Shown piece after piece: positions 51,711 to 62,400 of a stretch of 64,000 bases of DNA. Made by a program: the position numbers and the translations under genes. The notes below the pieces were generated by a model. The model worked only from the letters and a program-made list of their open reading frames with translations. It was not told where the DNA came from and did not search any database. Numbering within the stretch: the stretch's first letter is position 1; each line of letters opens with the position of its first letter. This stretch comes from Verrucomicrobiota bacterium (GTDB lineage Bacteria > Verrucomicrobiota > Verrucomicrobiia > Limisphaerales > DSYF01). Location of the stretch: assembly GCA_025457615.1 (NCBI GenBank), contig JALOTZ010000002.1:56813-120812 (forward strand). The letters run 5' to 3'.

Positions 51711-52262
51711 ATGAAGCGAAGCCTCCGCTGGTTCAACGGCTCCGGGATGCTCCTCATCCTGGCGGGCTGTCAGGCGGGGGACCCCCTCCCCATGGAAACC
51801 ACCCCCAACCCTCCCCCACAACCCACCTACACCGTCACCCGGACCGAGGCCGAGTGGAGGCAGCAGTTGACCCCGGAACAATATCGGGTGCTGCGCCAGG
51901 CGGGCACCGAGCGGCCCTTCGGAGAGGTGTACGAGCAATTCAAGCAGCAGGGCGGCGGCACCTATTATTGCGCCGGGTGTGGAGCGGAACTTTTTTCATC
52001 CCAGGAGAAGTTTGATTCGCACTGTGGCTGGCCCTCCTTCTACGACCCGTCGAACGCCAGGAATGTGAAGACGCGCGACGACTTCTCGCTCGGACAAGTT
52101 CGCACGGAGGTGTTGTGCGCGAAGTGTGGGGGGCACTTGGGCCATGTTTTCAAAGGGGAAGGGTTCGACACGCCCACGGACCTGCGCTATTGCATCAACG
52201 GGGTGGCGCTGAAGTTTGTTCCGGCCAAGCCCAGTCCGGCCCGGCCGGCTTCGGAGCCTTGA
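51711..52262 (+). CDS. msrB: Peptide methionine sulfoxide reductase MsrB, lipoprotein form
   Basis: Reduces the R form of methionine sulfoxide in proteins. The 183-residue protein has a lipoprotein signal (lipobox LAGC, C20), a linker, and a full MsrB domain. Zinc cysteines are C87, C90, C136 and C139, with GWPSF (106-110) and the catalytic C161 in RYCINGVALKF. Lipidation places it in the envelope, where it would repair oxidised exported proteins. Start at the ATG at 51711; a GTG at 51702 would add three residues. Confidence 0.93.
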   Translation: MKRSLRWFNGSGMLLILAGCQAGDPLPMETTPNPPPQPTYTVTRTEAEWRQQLTPEQYRVLRQAGTERPFGEVYEQFKQQGGGTYYCAGCGAELFSSQEKFDSHCGWPSFYDPSNARNVKTRDDFSLGQVRTEVLCAKCGGHLGHVFKGEGFDTPTDLRYCINGVALKFVPAKPSPARPASEP

Positions 52263-52267
52263 GAGCG

Positions 52268-53503
52268 CTAGGCCCTCGTGATCTCGCCGCCGGCTCGGCC
52301 GCGGTAAGCGCCGAGGAAATACAGGGTGACCAGCGCAATCATCGCGGCCAATCCGCCCCAGAACACCGACCAGTGGGTGCCGTCCGTGTGGGTGTTGAGG
52401 CTGAACCACCAACCGCTGCCCAGGTAACCGAGAAGGTTGCCCACCCCGGACAGCATCAGGGTCAGCAACGCCTGGGCGCGGGTGCGCCACGCTGCTTCCA
52501 CGCGTTCGTTCACGTAGATCTGGGCGGTGGTGAAGAACAGGGTGTAGGTCACGCCATGCAGGACGATGCCGGCCAGCAACCAGCCCGTCTCGTGGGCGGC
52601 ACAGAACAGATAGCGCAGCAGGCCGAAGCCCAGTCCCAGCCCGAGAATCCATTTCAGCCGCCAGCGGGTGAGCAGGGCGCCGAGGGTGAACATGGCCACG
52701 ATTTCCGTGGTCTGGCCGAGTGACATCCAGGCCGAGGTGCGCTCGAGGCCGAGCTCGCGCAACTGCGGCGGGGTGTAGGGATAGAAGGCCGCCAGCGGAA
52801 TGGTGAACAGGGTGGCGCTGAGATACACCACGCGATGATCCGACTGCTTGAGCAGTGATAATGCATCCAGCCCGAGGCGCTGCCTCACCGTCAGGTGCTG
52901 TGCCGATCGGGGTGGGGCGATGTCCGGCAGGAGGAACGTGAACGCCGCCATCCCCACCCACAGAACGGCGCCGACAAAGCCCGCCCGCGTGGAATCATCC
53001 GCACCGAGCGCGCTGACCAGCCAGCATCCGGCCATCCAACCGAAGGTTCCCATGGCGCGTACGGGGCCGAACTGTCGTTTGGGGTCGGGGAGCCGCGCCA
53101 TGGCGATGGCGGTGGAGATGCTGGTGGTGGGGGCGGCGCAAAGCGCGAGCCACTGGATCAGCGCCAGCACCACCCCGGGCGGCCAGCCCCACTGGACAGC
53201 CGCGCTGGCCAGGGCCATGGCGGTCGCCGTGGCCACCGACAGCCAGCGAAGCACCCGGGTTGGCGCCGCCGCGCGATCCGCCATGGCGCCGAAGAACAGC
53301 GGCGACACCATGGCCCCGAGGGCCCCGGTGGCGAAGGCGAACGGCTGGATGGACTGAAGCCCGTGCGCGTTGAGCACCAGCGTCAGCGGCACCATCCAGG
53401 CCGCCATTCCCATCCATTGGAGGAAGAACAGCGCGCCCAACTCGGTGAATTCGAGCTTCGGATTGGCGTGTCGCACGCGCACAGAACACCGGAGCCCGGT
53501 CAA
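52268..53503 (-). CDS. MFS transporter, nucleoside:H+ symporter-like
   Basis: A 411-residue membrane protein with about 12 hydrophobic helices. The sequence pattern (LGALFFLQWMGMAAWMVPL, FGPVRAMGTFGWMAG, TRAQALLTLMLSGVGNLLGYLGSGW) is that of the NHS/NupG-like branch of the major facilitator superfamily. Transport of nucleosides or another small polar solute is likely; the substrate is uncertain. It is the last gene of a minus-strand run after the radical SAM gene (59 bp gap) and faces msrB. Confidence 0.85.
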   Translation of the reverse strand: MTGLRCSVRVRHANPKLEFTELGALFFLQWMGMAAWMVPLTLVLNAHGLQSIQPFAFATGALGAMVSPLFFGAMADRAAAPTRVLRWLSVATATAMALASAAVQWGWPPGVVLALIQWLALCAAPTTSISTAIAMARLPDPKRQFGPVRAMGTFGWMAGCWLVSALGADDSTRAGFVGAVLWVGMAAFTFLLPDIAPPRSAQHLTVRQRLGLDALSLLKQSDHRVVYLSATLFTIPLAAFYPYTPPQLRELGLERTSAWMSLGQTTEIVAMFTLGALLTRWRLKWILGLGLGFGLLRYLFCAAHETGWLLAGIVLHGVTYTLFFTTAQIYVNERVEAAWRTRAQALLTLMLSGVGNLLGYLGSGWWFSLNTHTDGTHWSVFWGGLAAMIALVTLYFLGAYRGRAGGEITRA

Positions 53504-53562
53504 AAGGCAAGCCCATGCGCATGGCGTTGCGCCGTCGGGCGGTCAGGGAGAGCGGAGGCCGG

Positions 53563-55035
53563 CTACAACTGCGCGGCCACGCGGCGGAAGTGGTAGCCCA
53601 GGATGGCCAGTTCCATGGCCTTGGGGAACTGCCGGGGCCGCTTGAGCAGCGTGCTCCACAGCAGGCGCCAGTAGGAAAACCTTCCGCGATGCCACACCCC
53701 CAGCACCCAGAAGGATTTCACAAAGGCGATCAGGTCGGCGCGGGACACGCGCAGCCGGGGTCCGTTGGGCCGGTGTGATTTCAGGAAGGTGCGGATGCGT
53801 TGATAGTACGCGCGCGGCTCATAGAGCTGCTTCATCAACTCGCGGTAGCCGGCGGTCAGGAATTCCCGGTTGAGTTTGGGTTGGAAGTTCAACGCGCCGT
53901 CCGTGTTGTTGCCGCTGCTGTTGCCCTCGAGCCGGCCTTCCCCCTGCAACCGCTTCCACAGCCGTGTCTGGGGCAGGGCCGTGAGCAGACCGACCATGGC
54001 GGTGGCGACGCCGGAGCGCTGAATGAACTCGAACTGCCGCTTGAAAATGTCCTGGGAATCGCTGTCGAACCCGACGATGAAGCCGCCCATGACTTCCAGT
54101 CCGGCCCGTTGCAGGGTCTGAACCGAGGCCACCAGGTCCCGGCTGCGGTTCTGGAGCTTGCGACACTCCGTCAACGCCTCGATCGACGGGGTCTCGATGC
54201 CGACGAACACCTTCTTGAAACCCGCCTTCACCATGAGGCGGCTCAACTCGGGGTCGTCCGCCAGGTTCACGGAAGCTTCGGTGAGAAAACCCATCCGGGC
54301 CCGGGTCCGGGTCCGCCACTCGATCATCGCGTGCAACAGTTCCTTCGTCCGGCGTTTGTTGCCGATGAAGTTGTCGTCCACGATGAACACCATGTCCTTC
54401 CAGCCCCGCTGCCGCAGCGCTTCGAGTTCGCCCACCAGTTGTGCGGGCGACTTGGTGCGCGGCACCCGGCCGTTCATCACGATGATGTCGCAGAACTCGC
54501 AATCAAACGGGCAGCCGCGCGAGAACTGGACGGAGAGGGTGACATAATCCCGCAGACGAATGAGATCCCAGCGCGGGAGCGGTGTGAGCGCCACATCCGG
54601 ACGGCGTGTGGCTTGGTAGAGACGCTGCACCGTCCCGGATCGCATGTCCCCGACCAGTTGCGGCATCAACTCCTCGGCTTCACCCAGCACGAAATGCTGG
54701 ATGTCCGGGAAGGACTCGTGGCCGGTGGTGAAGAGCGGTCCGCCGGCGATGATGGGCCGGTTCAGTTGGGCGCAACGCCGGACCACCTCGTGCACGGACG
54801 CCTGCTGGACCAGCATGGCGCCGATCAGCACGTAATCCGCCCAGAGCAAGTCCCGGTCGTGCAGCCGTCCGACATTCAGATCGACCAGTTTAAGGTTCCA
54901 ATCCCCGGGCAGCATGGCGGCCACCGTCAGGAGTCCCAGCGGCGGCATGGAGGCTTTCTTCGAGACGAAGCGCAGGGCGTGTTTGAAGCTCCAGAACGTC
55001 TCGGGCGTTTCCGGGCTGACCAGGAGGATGTTCAT
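53563..55035 (-). CDS. Radical SAM protein with B12-binding-like domain (DUF4070 type)
   Basis: A 490-residue cytoplasmic enzyme. The N-terminal B12-binding-like Rossmann domain (about 1-135) lacks an obvious DxHxxG cobalamin motif. The radical SAM domain has C175, C179 and C182 (CPFDCEFC). The C-terminal region (about 350-490) matches the DUF4070 extension found in several modifying enzymes, including hopanoid methylases. The reaction is unknown. It sits between exonuclease III and the MFS transporter on the same strand. Confidence 0.88.
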   Translation of the reverse strand: MNILLVSPETPETFWSFKHALRFVSKKASMPPLGLLTVAAMLPGDWNLKLVDLNVGRLHDRDLLWADYVLIGAMLVQQASVHEVVRRCAQLNRPIIAGGPLFTTGHESFPDIQHFVLGEAEELMPQLVGDMRSGTVQRLYQATRRPDVALTPLPRWDLIRLRDYVTLSVQFSRGCPFDCEFCDIIVMNGRVPRTKSPAQLVGELEALRQRGWKDMVFIVDDNFIGNKRRTKELLHAMIEWRTRTRARMGFLTEASVNLADDPELSRLMVKAGFKKVFVGIETPSIEALTECRKLQNRSRDLVASVQTLQRAGLEVMGGFIVGFDSDSQDIFKRQFEFIQRSGVATAMVGLLTALPQTRLWKRLQGEGRLEGNSSGNNTDGALNFQPKLNREFLTAGYRELMKQLYEPRAYYQRIRTFLKSHRPNGPRLRVSRADLIAFVKSFWVLGVWHRGRFSYWRLLWSTLLKRPRQFPKAMELAILGYHFRRVAAQL

Positions 55036-55107
55036 GCGCGCGTCCCTTCTGCCATTCTGCCTTGCAGGTTACGCCCGTTGGGCGGCGCGCACAAAGAAAT
55101 GTTTGAG

Positions 55108-55872
55108 TCAGTTCAGTTCGATCCCGACCGGGCAATGGTCCGAGCCCATGACCTCGGGACGGATGAAGGCGCGTTGGAGTCGTGGGCGCAGGGTGTTGGA
55201 GATCAGGAAGTAGTCGATGCGCCAGCCGACGTTCCGCTGCCGCACGCCCGGCATCTGGCTCCACCAGGTGTAGTGTCCGCCGCCGGTGTGGAATTCGCGG
55301 AAGGTGTCGAGGAACCCGGCCTTGAGGAAGGCGCTGAACCCGGCGCGTTCCTGCGGGGTGAAGCCGTGGTTCTTCACGTTCGCCTTGGGATTGGCCAGGT
55401 CGATCTCCGTGTGCGCCACGTTCAGGTCGCCGCACCAGACGACGGGTTTGCGCTGTTCGAGTTGCTGGAGGTGGCGGAGAAAGTCCCGGTCCCACTGCTG
55501 GCGATAGGGCAGCCGGGTGAGTTCCCGCTGGGAATTGGGAACATAGACGTTGACCAGGAAGAAGTCCTCGAATTCGGCGGTCAGGATGCGCCCTTCGCGG
55601 TCATGCTGAGGCCGGCCCATGCCCCGGGTGAGGTTCAGCGGTCGTTGCCGGGTGAAGATGGCCGTGCCGGAGTAACCCTTCTTCTCCGCCACATTCCAGT
55701 AGGTCGTGTACGCTGCCGGCCAGAGCTGCTCGACGTCATCGGGTCCGCAGCGGGTTTCCTGGAGGCAGAGAATGTGCGGCTTCTCGCGGTCGAGGTAGTC
55801 CAGGAAGCCCTTGCGCAACACTGCCCGCAGGCCGTTCACGTTCCAGGAAATCAGTTTCACGCGGCGGAGCAT
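55108..55872 (-). CDS. xthA: Exodeoxyribonuclease III (AP endonuclease)
   Basis: A 254-residue metal-dependent nuclease of base-excision repair that cuts at abasic sites. Motifs: VKLISWNVNGLRA, LCLQETR (catalytic Glu), GDLNVAHTEIDLANP, GWRIDYFL and the final GSDHCPVG with the catalytic Asp-His pair. The reading frame runs on upstream as antisense of addB, so I start at the ATG at 55872. Divergent from addB with an 87-bp gap that must hold both promoters. Confidence 0.95.
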   Translation of the reverse strand: MLRRVKLISWNVNGLRAVLRKGFLDYLDREKPHILCLQETRCGPDDVEQLWPAAYTTYWNVAEKKGYSGTAIFTRQRPLNLTRGMGRPQHDREGRILTAEFEDFFLVNVYVPNSQRELTRLPYRQQWDRDFLRHLQQLEQRKPVVWCGDLNVAHTEIDLANPKANVKNHGFTPQERAGFSAFLKAGFLDTFREFHTGGGHYTWWSQMPGVRQRNVGWRIDYFLISNTLRPRLQRAFIRPEVMGSDHCPVGIELN

Positions 55873-55959
55873 AGCGGAAGGACTCGAATTGACACGGCCA
55901 ATAGCGTGGCCCCGCACAATTGACTGGCTCCCTGCGCGCGTTTGCCGCAGAAGAACGGC

Positions 55960-58900
55960 ATGCGCGTGCGCTTTCTGTTCGGACCCGCCGGCAGCGGCAA
56001 GACCTTCCGCTGCCTGTCGGAGATTCGCGCCGAGTTGTTGCGCGCCCCGGAGGGGCCGGAGCTGATTCTCCTGGCGCCCAAACAGGCCACGTATCAGCTC
56101 GAACGCCAACTGTTCACGGACGGGGCCCTGGGCGGCTACACGCGGCTGCAGATCGTTTCTTTCGAGCGGCTGGCCGCGTTTGTGCACGCGCGGCTTGGAC
56201 GGCCCTTGCCTGGGTTGCTCAGCGAGGAAGGTCGCGTGATGGTCTTGCGCGCCATCCTGGAGGCCAACCTGGACCAGTTGAAGGTATTCCGGGCCAGCGC
56301 ACGGCTGGCCGGATTCGCCCGGCAATTGAGCGGGTTGCTGTCGGACCTGCAGCAGCGCCGGGTGGGGCCGAAGCCGTTGCAGGAACTGGCGGCCAGCCAG
56401 GACCTGTCACCCCGCCTCGCCGCCAAGCTCTCGGACCTTGCCCTCCTGTACAGCGCGTACCGGAGCTGGGGCGAGGGGATGGATTTCAACCCGCTGGGGG
56501 ATGTCGCGTGTCTCCTGGACGGGGCCGTGGAGGCGTTGGGGGCCCAGGCCCAGGGCCTGGGTTTGGGCGGGCTTTGGCTGGATGGCTTCGCGGTCCTGAC
56601 GCCGCAGGAGCAGGCGCTGTTGGCGGCGGTCCTGCCGCACTGTCAGCACGCCACGCTTGCGTTCTGCCTGCCCCAGCCCCCGACGCACGAGGAATCGTGG
56701 CTGTCTCCCTGGGCCTTGGTGGCGGAAGCGGCGCGGGAATGCAGTCTGCGCGTGAATGAGTTACCCGGCGTGGCGGTGGAGGTCGAGACTCTCGAACGCG
56801 ACCCCGCCCGCAGCCGCTTTGCCCACAGTCCGCTGCTGGCGCAGGTCGAGCGCCTGTTCGCCCGTCAGGGATCTCATGACCCTGCCGTCGATCCCGCGTT
56901 GCCGGATGAATCCGGCGTTCCGGGGGCTGCGGCCCGGGGTGCGGACGGTCAACGGGGTCTCAGCTCCAGTCCGGCCCCGTCCCTTCGATTGGTCAAGTGT
57001 TCTGATGTCCAGGCCGAGGCCGTGTTGGCCGCGCGCGAGATGCTGTCCTTTGTGCGGGACGGCGGACGGTTTCGCGATTGCGCGGTGCTGGTGCGCCACC
57101 TTGAAGGGTATCAGGACGTTCTGCGGCGGGTGCTGACCCGTTATGGCATCCCCTTCTTCCTCGATCGCCGGGAAGCGGTGGCTCATCACCCGCTGGCCGA
57201 GCTGACCCGGTTTGCGTTGCGCACGGTGGCCTACGACTGGCGTCAGGCGGACTGGTTGGGATTGCTGAAGACGGGCCTGGCGGGACTGACCGATGGCGAG
57301 GTGGATGAACTGGAGAACGCGGCGCTCGCGCGGGGCTGGGAAGGCGCCGAATTCTGGCTGCGACCGATACCGGCGGATGCAGACCTGATCGGTCGGGACC
57401 GGCTCGAGGAGCGGCGGGCGCGGGTGACCGAACCCTTGGCGACACTTCAGCGGCAACTGGCCCAGGCGGGGTGGGCGCCATCCGGAGCGGCGCTCGCCGG
57501 ACATCTGCGGGATCTGTGGACTTCGTTGAACGTCGAGGATCGCCTGGAAGCCTGGGCGCGCGCGACTTCCGGAGGCGCGGTGCAGGCCACTGTTTGGGAG
57601 CAGATGAACGACTGGCTCGACAACCTCGAGCGCGCCTTTGGCGGCCTTGCGTTCCCTTTGACCGAGTGGTTGTCGATCGTCGAGGCCGGGTTAAGCGGCT
57701 TGAGTGTGGGGGTGATTCCGCCTTCGCTCGACCAGGTGCTGGTGGGCAGCGTGGATCGTTCCCGCAACCCGGATCTGCAATTCGTCCTGGTCCTCGGGAT
57801 GAATGAATCCGTCTTCCCCGCCCCGCCACCCGCGCCCGCCTTGCTGAGCGAGGCGGAGGTGGCCGCCATCGAATCCGGCGGGGTTCGCATCGGGCACGGG
57901 CGACGCCAGTTCGGTCACGAGCGTTACCTGGGTTACATCGCCCTGACGCGGGCCCGGCGGCGGGTGTTGGTGAGCTGGTCCCTGACGGATGCCAAGGGCA
58001 ATCCCCGGAATCCGTCCCGGTTCGTGGACGAGCTGTGTCGGGCGTTTCCCGCGCTGGCCGTGGACCCGTTCGACGGATCCGTGCCGTGGGATGAGAGTTG
58101 TCATCCCATCGAGTTGGCCGGCGCCTTGTTGCGGGAGGGTGCGCCGGAGGGTTTGGACGCCTTGCGGGCGCTGTCGTCTGTGCAGCCCGTGCTGCAGCGT
58201 GGGCAACAGGTCTTGAACGCCCTGGGCGCGTCGGGGTTGTCCCCCGGGACGGCCGCGGCACTCTATGGCGACGAGCCCCGGTTGTCGGTGAGCGCTTTGG
58301 AGCAGTTTGCGGCCTGTCCCTTCCAGTTCTTTGCCGCGCGCGGTTTGAGAGCGCAGGAGCGCGAGGAGTTCCAGGTGGACGCCCGCCGCACCGGCGAGTT
58401 CCAGCATGAAGTGCTGGCGGCGTTCCATCGGCGGCTCAAGGAATCGGGCAAACGCTGGCGGGAACTGGCCCCCGAGCAGGCCGTCGAGTGGGTACGCGAG
58501 ATCGGGGTGCGGCAGTTGGGCGCTTACCAGCATGGCCTGCTGGCCGCCAATCCGGCGCGCGAGTTCCAGGCCCGCGCCCTGATCCGCAACCTCGGGCAGG
58601 TGATCGCCACGCTCACCCGGTGGTCGCGCCAGAATGATTTCGAGCCGGAAGCGGTGGAACTGAGTTTCGGCATGGAGGAAGGCGGCTGGCCCGATTGGCG
58701 GATCGAGTTGGGGGACGGACGCGGTGTCCGCGTTCGCGGCCGGGTGGATCGCGTGGATTTGTGCCGGCAGCCGGATGGATCCGCGGCGATGGCCATCCTG
58801 GATTACAAGTCCGGCGGGCGGCTCTTCGAGGAGCTCAAGTTTGCCAACGGGCTGCAGCTCCAGATGCCGGCGTATCTGGCGGCGCTGTGCGGCAACCCGC

Positions 58901-59412
58901 GAGCCCGCGAGACGTTTGGTGTCGATGCGCTCAAGCCGGCGGGGGTGTTCTACGTCGGCCTGCGGGTCAAACCTGGTTCCGGGAAGTCGCGTCCGGAGGC
59001 CGAGGAGGCGGGGGACGAGGCTTGTGCCACGGCCTTCCAGCATCGCGGCCGGTTCGATGAACGATGCCTGGAGCGGTTTGACACCCGAGGGGCTGCCGGT
59101 GGCGATCAATTCAAGTATCGCTACACCCAGGCCGGACAACTCCACAAATCCGGCAACGACGCCTTGCCCTCCGCCGCCTTCGCGCAATTGCTCGAGGACG
59201 CGGCGCAACAGATCCGCGACCTTGCCGCGCGGATCCTGGCGGGGGAAGCGCGTGTGTGGCCGTATGCGAAGGGACAGGAGGTCGCCTGCGACTGGTGCCG
59301 GTTCCGGTCCGTGTGCCGGTTTGATTCCTGGACCCAGCCTTACCGGCTGTTGGAGCGGAGGAACCGGGACGGGCAACCCGCCGGGGGGAAGGAGGCTGCT
59401 GCATGCGATTGA
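55960..59412 (+). CDS. addB: AddB/RexB-type helicase-nuclease subunit
   Basis: An 1150-residue subunit of the AddAB double-strand-break repair complex. It has Walker A GPAGSGKT (8-15), inactivated-looking UvrD-like motor regions, the nuclease core with DYKSGG (about 948-953), and the iron-sulfur staple: one Cys before the nuclease (FAACPFQFF, about 786-794) and three in CDWCRFRSVCRFD near 1110. Start at the ATG at 55960; a TTG 18 nt upstream is possible. The stop overlaps addA by 10 bp. Sequence around 305-345 is low complexity and may be inserted. Confidence 0.9.
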   Translation: MRVRFLFGPAGSGKTFRCLSEIRAELLRAPEGPELILLAPKQATYQLERQLFTDGALGGYTRLQIVSFERLAAFVHARLGRPLPGLLSEEGRVMVLRAILEANLDQLKVFRASARLAGFARQLSGLLSDLQQRRVGPKPLQELAASQDLSPRLAAKLSDLALLYSAYRSWGEGMDFNPLGDVACLLDGAVEALGAQAQGLGLGGLWLDGFAVLTPQEQALLAAVLPHCQHATLAFCLPQPPTHEESWLSPWALVAEAARECSLRVNELPGVAVEVETLERDPARSRFAHSPLLAQVERLFARQGSHDPAVDPALPDESGVPGAAARGADGQRGLSSSPAPSLRLVKCSDVQAEAVLAAREMLSFVRDGGRFRDCAVLVRHLEGYQDVLRRVLTRYGIPFFLDRREAVAHHPLAELTRFALRTVAYDWRQADWLGLLKTGLAGLTDGEVDELENAALARGWEGAEFWLRPIPADADLIGRDRLEERRARVTEPLATLQRQLAQAGWAPSGAALAGHLRDLWTSLNVEDRLEAWARATSGGAVQATVWEQMNDWLDNLERAFGGLAFPLTEWLSIVEAGLSGLSVGVIPPSLDQVLVGSVDRSRNPDLQFVLVLGMNESVFPAPPPAPALLSEAEVAAIESGGVRIGHGRRQFGHERYLGYIALTRARRRVLVSWSLTDAKGNPRNPSRFVDELCRAFPALAVDPFDGSVPWDESCHPIELAGALLREGAPEGLDALRALSSVQPVLQRGQQVLNALGASGLSPGTAAALYGDEPRLSVSALEQFAACPFQFFAARGLRAQEREEFQVDARRTGEFQHEVLAAFHRRLKESGKRWRELAPEQAVEWVREIGVRQLGAYQHGLLAANPAREFQARALIRNLGQVIATLTRWSRQNDFEPEAVELSFGMEEGGWPDWRIELGDGRGVRVRGRVDRVDLCRQPDGSAAMAILDYKSGGRLFEELKFANGLQLQMPAYLAALCGNPRARETFGVDALKPAGVFYVGLRVKPGSGKSRPEAEEAGDEACATAFQHRGRFDERCLERFDTRGAAGGDQFKYRYTQAGQLHKSGNDALPSAAFAQLLEDAAQQIRDLAARILAGEARVWPYAKGQEVACDWCRFRSVCRFDSWTQPYRLLERRNRDGQPAGGKEAAACD

Positions 59413-62400
59413 CCTCGAGCCAGGCCAGGGCTGTTGCCGCGCGCGGGAACGTGATCGTGGTCGCCGGGGCGGGAACGGGCAAGACCAGCACGCTGGTTGA
59501 TCGCTGCATCGAGCTGCTTCGAGAAGGCGCCTCGCTCGACCGCGTCCTGATGGTGACCTTTACCGACGCGGCGGCGGCGGAGATGCGGCACCGGTTGCGC
59601 GCCCGGTTGCAGGAGCTGGCCGATACCAGCACCGAGACATCCGCGCGCGACCGGTTCGAGGAGCAGCTCGCGCTGGTCGAATCGGCCCGGATTTCGACCC
59701 TGCACAGCTTCTGTCTGGAGCTGGTCCGAACGCACTTCCATGAGCTGGGGGTGGATCCCCAGCCGGGCGTGCTGGACGAGCACCAGTGCCGGGTGCTGGC
59801 GGAGCAGGTGCTCGATGGGCTGCTCGAGGAATGCTATGCCGGTGCGCTGCCCTGGCAGGAGGCCGTGCGCTCGCTGGTGGCGGCGTATGCGCCCGACCGG
59901 GATGCGCTGGTCCGCGAATGGGTGCTGCAGGTGCATCGCTACACGCAATCGCTTCCGGAGGCCCGGGGTTGGCTGGCGAACCAGGCGCGCGCCTGGGGTT
60001 CGGACCCGGCAGGTCCCGCGGAAGAAACCACGAGTTCAGAATGGCCCACGGCGATCGTGACCCCACCCTGCGCCCCGTGGCAGATGTGGCTGATCGAGGG
60101 ATTCACGGAGTGGCGCCGGCGGTGGCTGCCGTGGATCCAGACACACGCGGGCGTCAAGAACATCGATGACTGTCTGGCCGCGCTGGCGTCGGCGGCCGGC
60201 GACGTGACACGGGAGCTGGTGGCGGAGGTGGCGGGTGCCGTGGCCGCGGCTGGGGAAGCTGCGTGGCCCAAGGGCACGGCTGGCCGGGTGCGTGATCCGC
60301 TGAAGCCGTTCTTCGACGAGGCGCGGTTCCTGGCCTCGGTGGCCGGGCCCGGGGCGCTGGAGGCGGACTGGGAATCGGTGCGCGGCCACATGGCGGCCTT
60401 GCTGGCGCTGACGGCGGAGTTCACCGCGCGCTTCACCGGGGCCAAGCGCGAGCTGGGGGGCGTGGATTTCCCGGATCTCGAACAACTGACGCTGCAGTTG
60501 TTGCGGGATGGCCAGGGACAACCCACGGCGGTCGCGCAGTCGGTGCAAGAGCAATTCGACCAGGTGTTCGTGGATGAGTACCAGGACATCAACGCCGCGC
60601 AGGACGCCATCCTGTCCGCCGTCAGCCGGACGGGTGCTGGCGCCAACCGGTTCCTGGTCGGCGACGTGAAGCAGAGCATTTATCAATTCCGTCTCGCCGA
60701 TCCCCGGATCTTCCGGCGCTACGAACAGGAGTGGGGGGCGTCGCCGGTGGCCGGAGCGACGGATCCGTCCCAGCCCAACCAACGCATTTCACTCACGGAC
60801 AACTTCCGCAGCCGTCCGTCCATCCTCGAGTTTGTCAACCGGCTGTTCGGCAGCCTGATGCGGGAGAGTTTGGGCGGGGTGGATTACGAGCCGCTGCAGG
60901 CGGGCGACGGGGGGCAGAGGGCTGGACTGGGCGACGGTCCATGCGTCGAGCTGCACCTGATCCGGAAGGAATCCGGGAGCCAGCCTTCCACAGTGGAGGA
61001 CGATCAGGCCAGCCCCGAGTCGCTGTCCGCCATGGAGCGCGAGGCGCGGCTGGTGGCCGGGTTGCTGAAGGATCTCAAGCGCTCTGAATTCCTCGTTTGG
61101 GACAGCACCAGCCAGAGTCAGCGGGTGGTGAAGTGGAAGGACATGGCGGTGTTGCTGCGGTCTCCCGGCCCGCGGACGGAGGCGTTCGCGCAGGAGTTTC
61201 ATCGGGCCGGCATTCCGCTGGCCGCCGCCCGCGGCGGGTTTCTGGAAGCGGTCGAAGTCAGCGACCTGATCAGTCTCCTGAAGCTGCTGGACAACCCGCT
61301 GCAGGACATCCCGTTGCTGGCGGTGTTGCGCTCGCCTTTGGTGGGATTGAGCCTGGATGAGCTTGCGGCCATCCGGGTGCAGAGTGGATTGAAACCGTTT
61401 TGGTGGGCGCTCCGGAGGTTTGTTTCCGAACCGGCGGACGGGTTCGGCCAGCCAGCGAACCGCGCGACCGACGAGGCGCTTCGCGGCCGGCTGGCGGCTT
61501 TTCTCGAGCAGTTCGAGCAGTGGCGGGAGCTGGCGCGGCAGTGCGGTCCCGCGTTGTGCCTCGAGCGGGTGCTCACGGACACGTCTTATGATGTGTTGTT
61601 GAGCGTTCATGAGCGTGGGGCCGAGCAAATGGCCAATGTGAACCTGCTGTTGGATTACGCGCGCCAGTTCGATCCGTACCAGCGGCAGGGGCTGTTCCGG
61701 TTCTTGCGCTACGTCGAATCCCTGGAAACGGCGGGGGAATCGCTCGAGCCGGCGCCGGTCACGGGCCGGGATGCCGTGCAGTTGATGAGCATTCATCGCA
61801 GCAAAGGACTGGAGTTCCCCGTGGTGGTCCTGGCGGCGTTGGGAACACGGTTCAACCTGCGGGAGCTGAACTCGGTGGTCCTGCTGGATCCCCAGTACGG
61901 ACTGGCCCCCAAAGCCTTGACGCCGTCCGGAGCCGGGCGCTATCCCACGCTCCCCTTCTGGCTCGCGGGCCAGCGCCAGCGCGCGCAGCGGTTGGCCGAG
62001 GAGTTGCGGCTGTTGTATGTGGCCGCCACCCGGGCCCGCGATCGTTTGATCCTCACCGGGACACTGTCCGGAAGTGACCCAGGGGAGGAAACCTCTCCAC
62101 CGGCCGACGGCGTATCCGACCAGCAATGGCTCGGGGCGCGATGCCCTCTCGACTGGCTTCGGGCGTGGTTGCCCGGCCACCGCCAGGTTTCAGAGGGGAG
62201 CGTCGCCGATACGGGGGCACGCGAGCTTCTGACCTGCAAATGGTGGGATGCTCAGGATGCCGTTCCGGTTTCGCCGGCGGAGAACCGGCCTGGCGCTGAA
62301 GGCGATCAAGCCGATCGGCAGCCCGTGGATGGGGCCTTGGTGGATGCCGTGGCGCAGCGGCTCGCCTGGCAGTATGCGCATCAGTCCGCTACGACCGAGC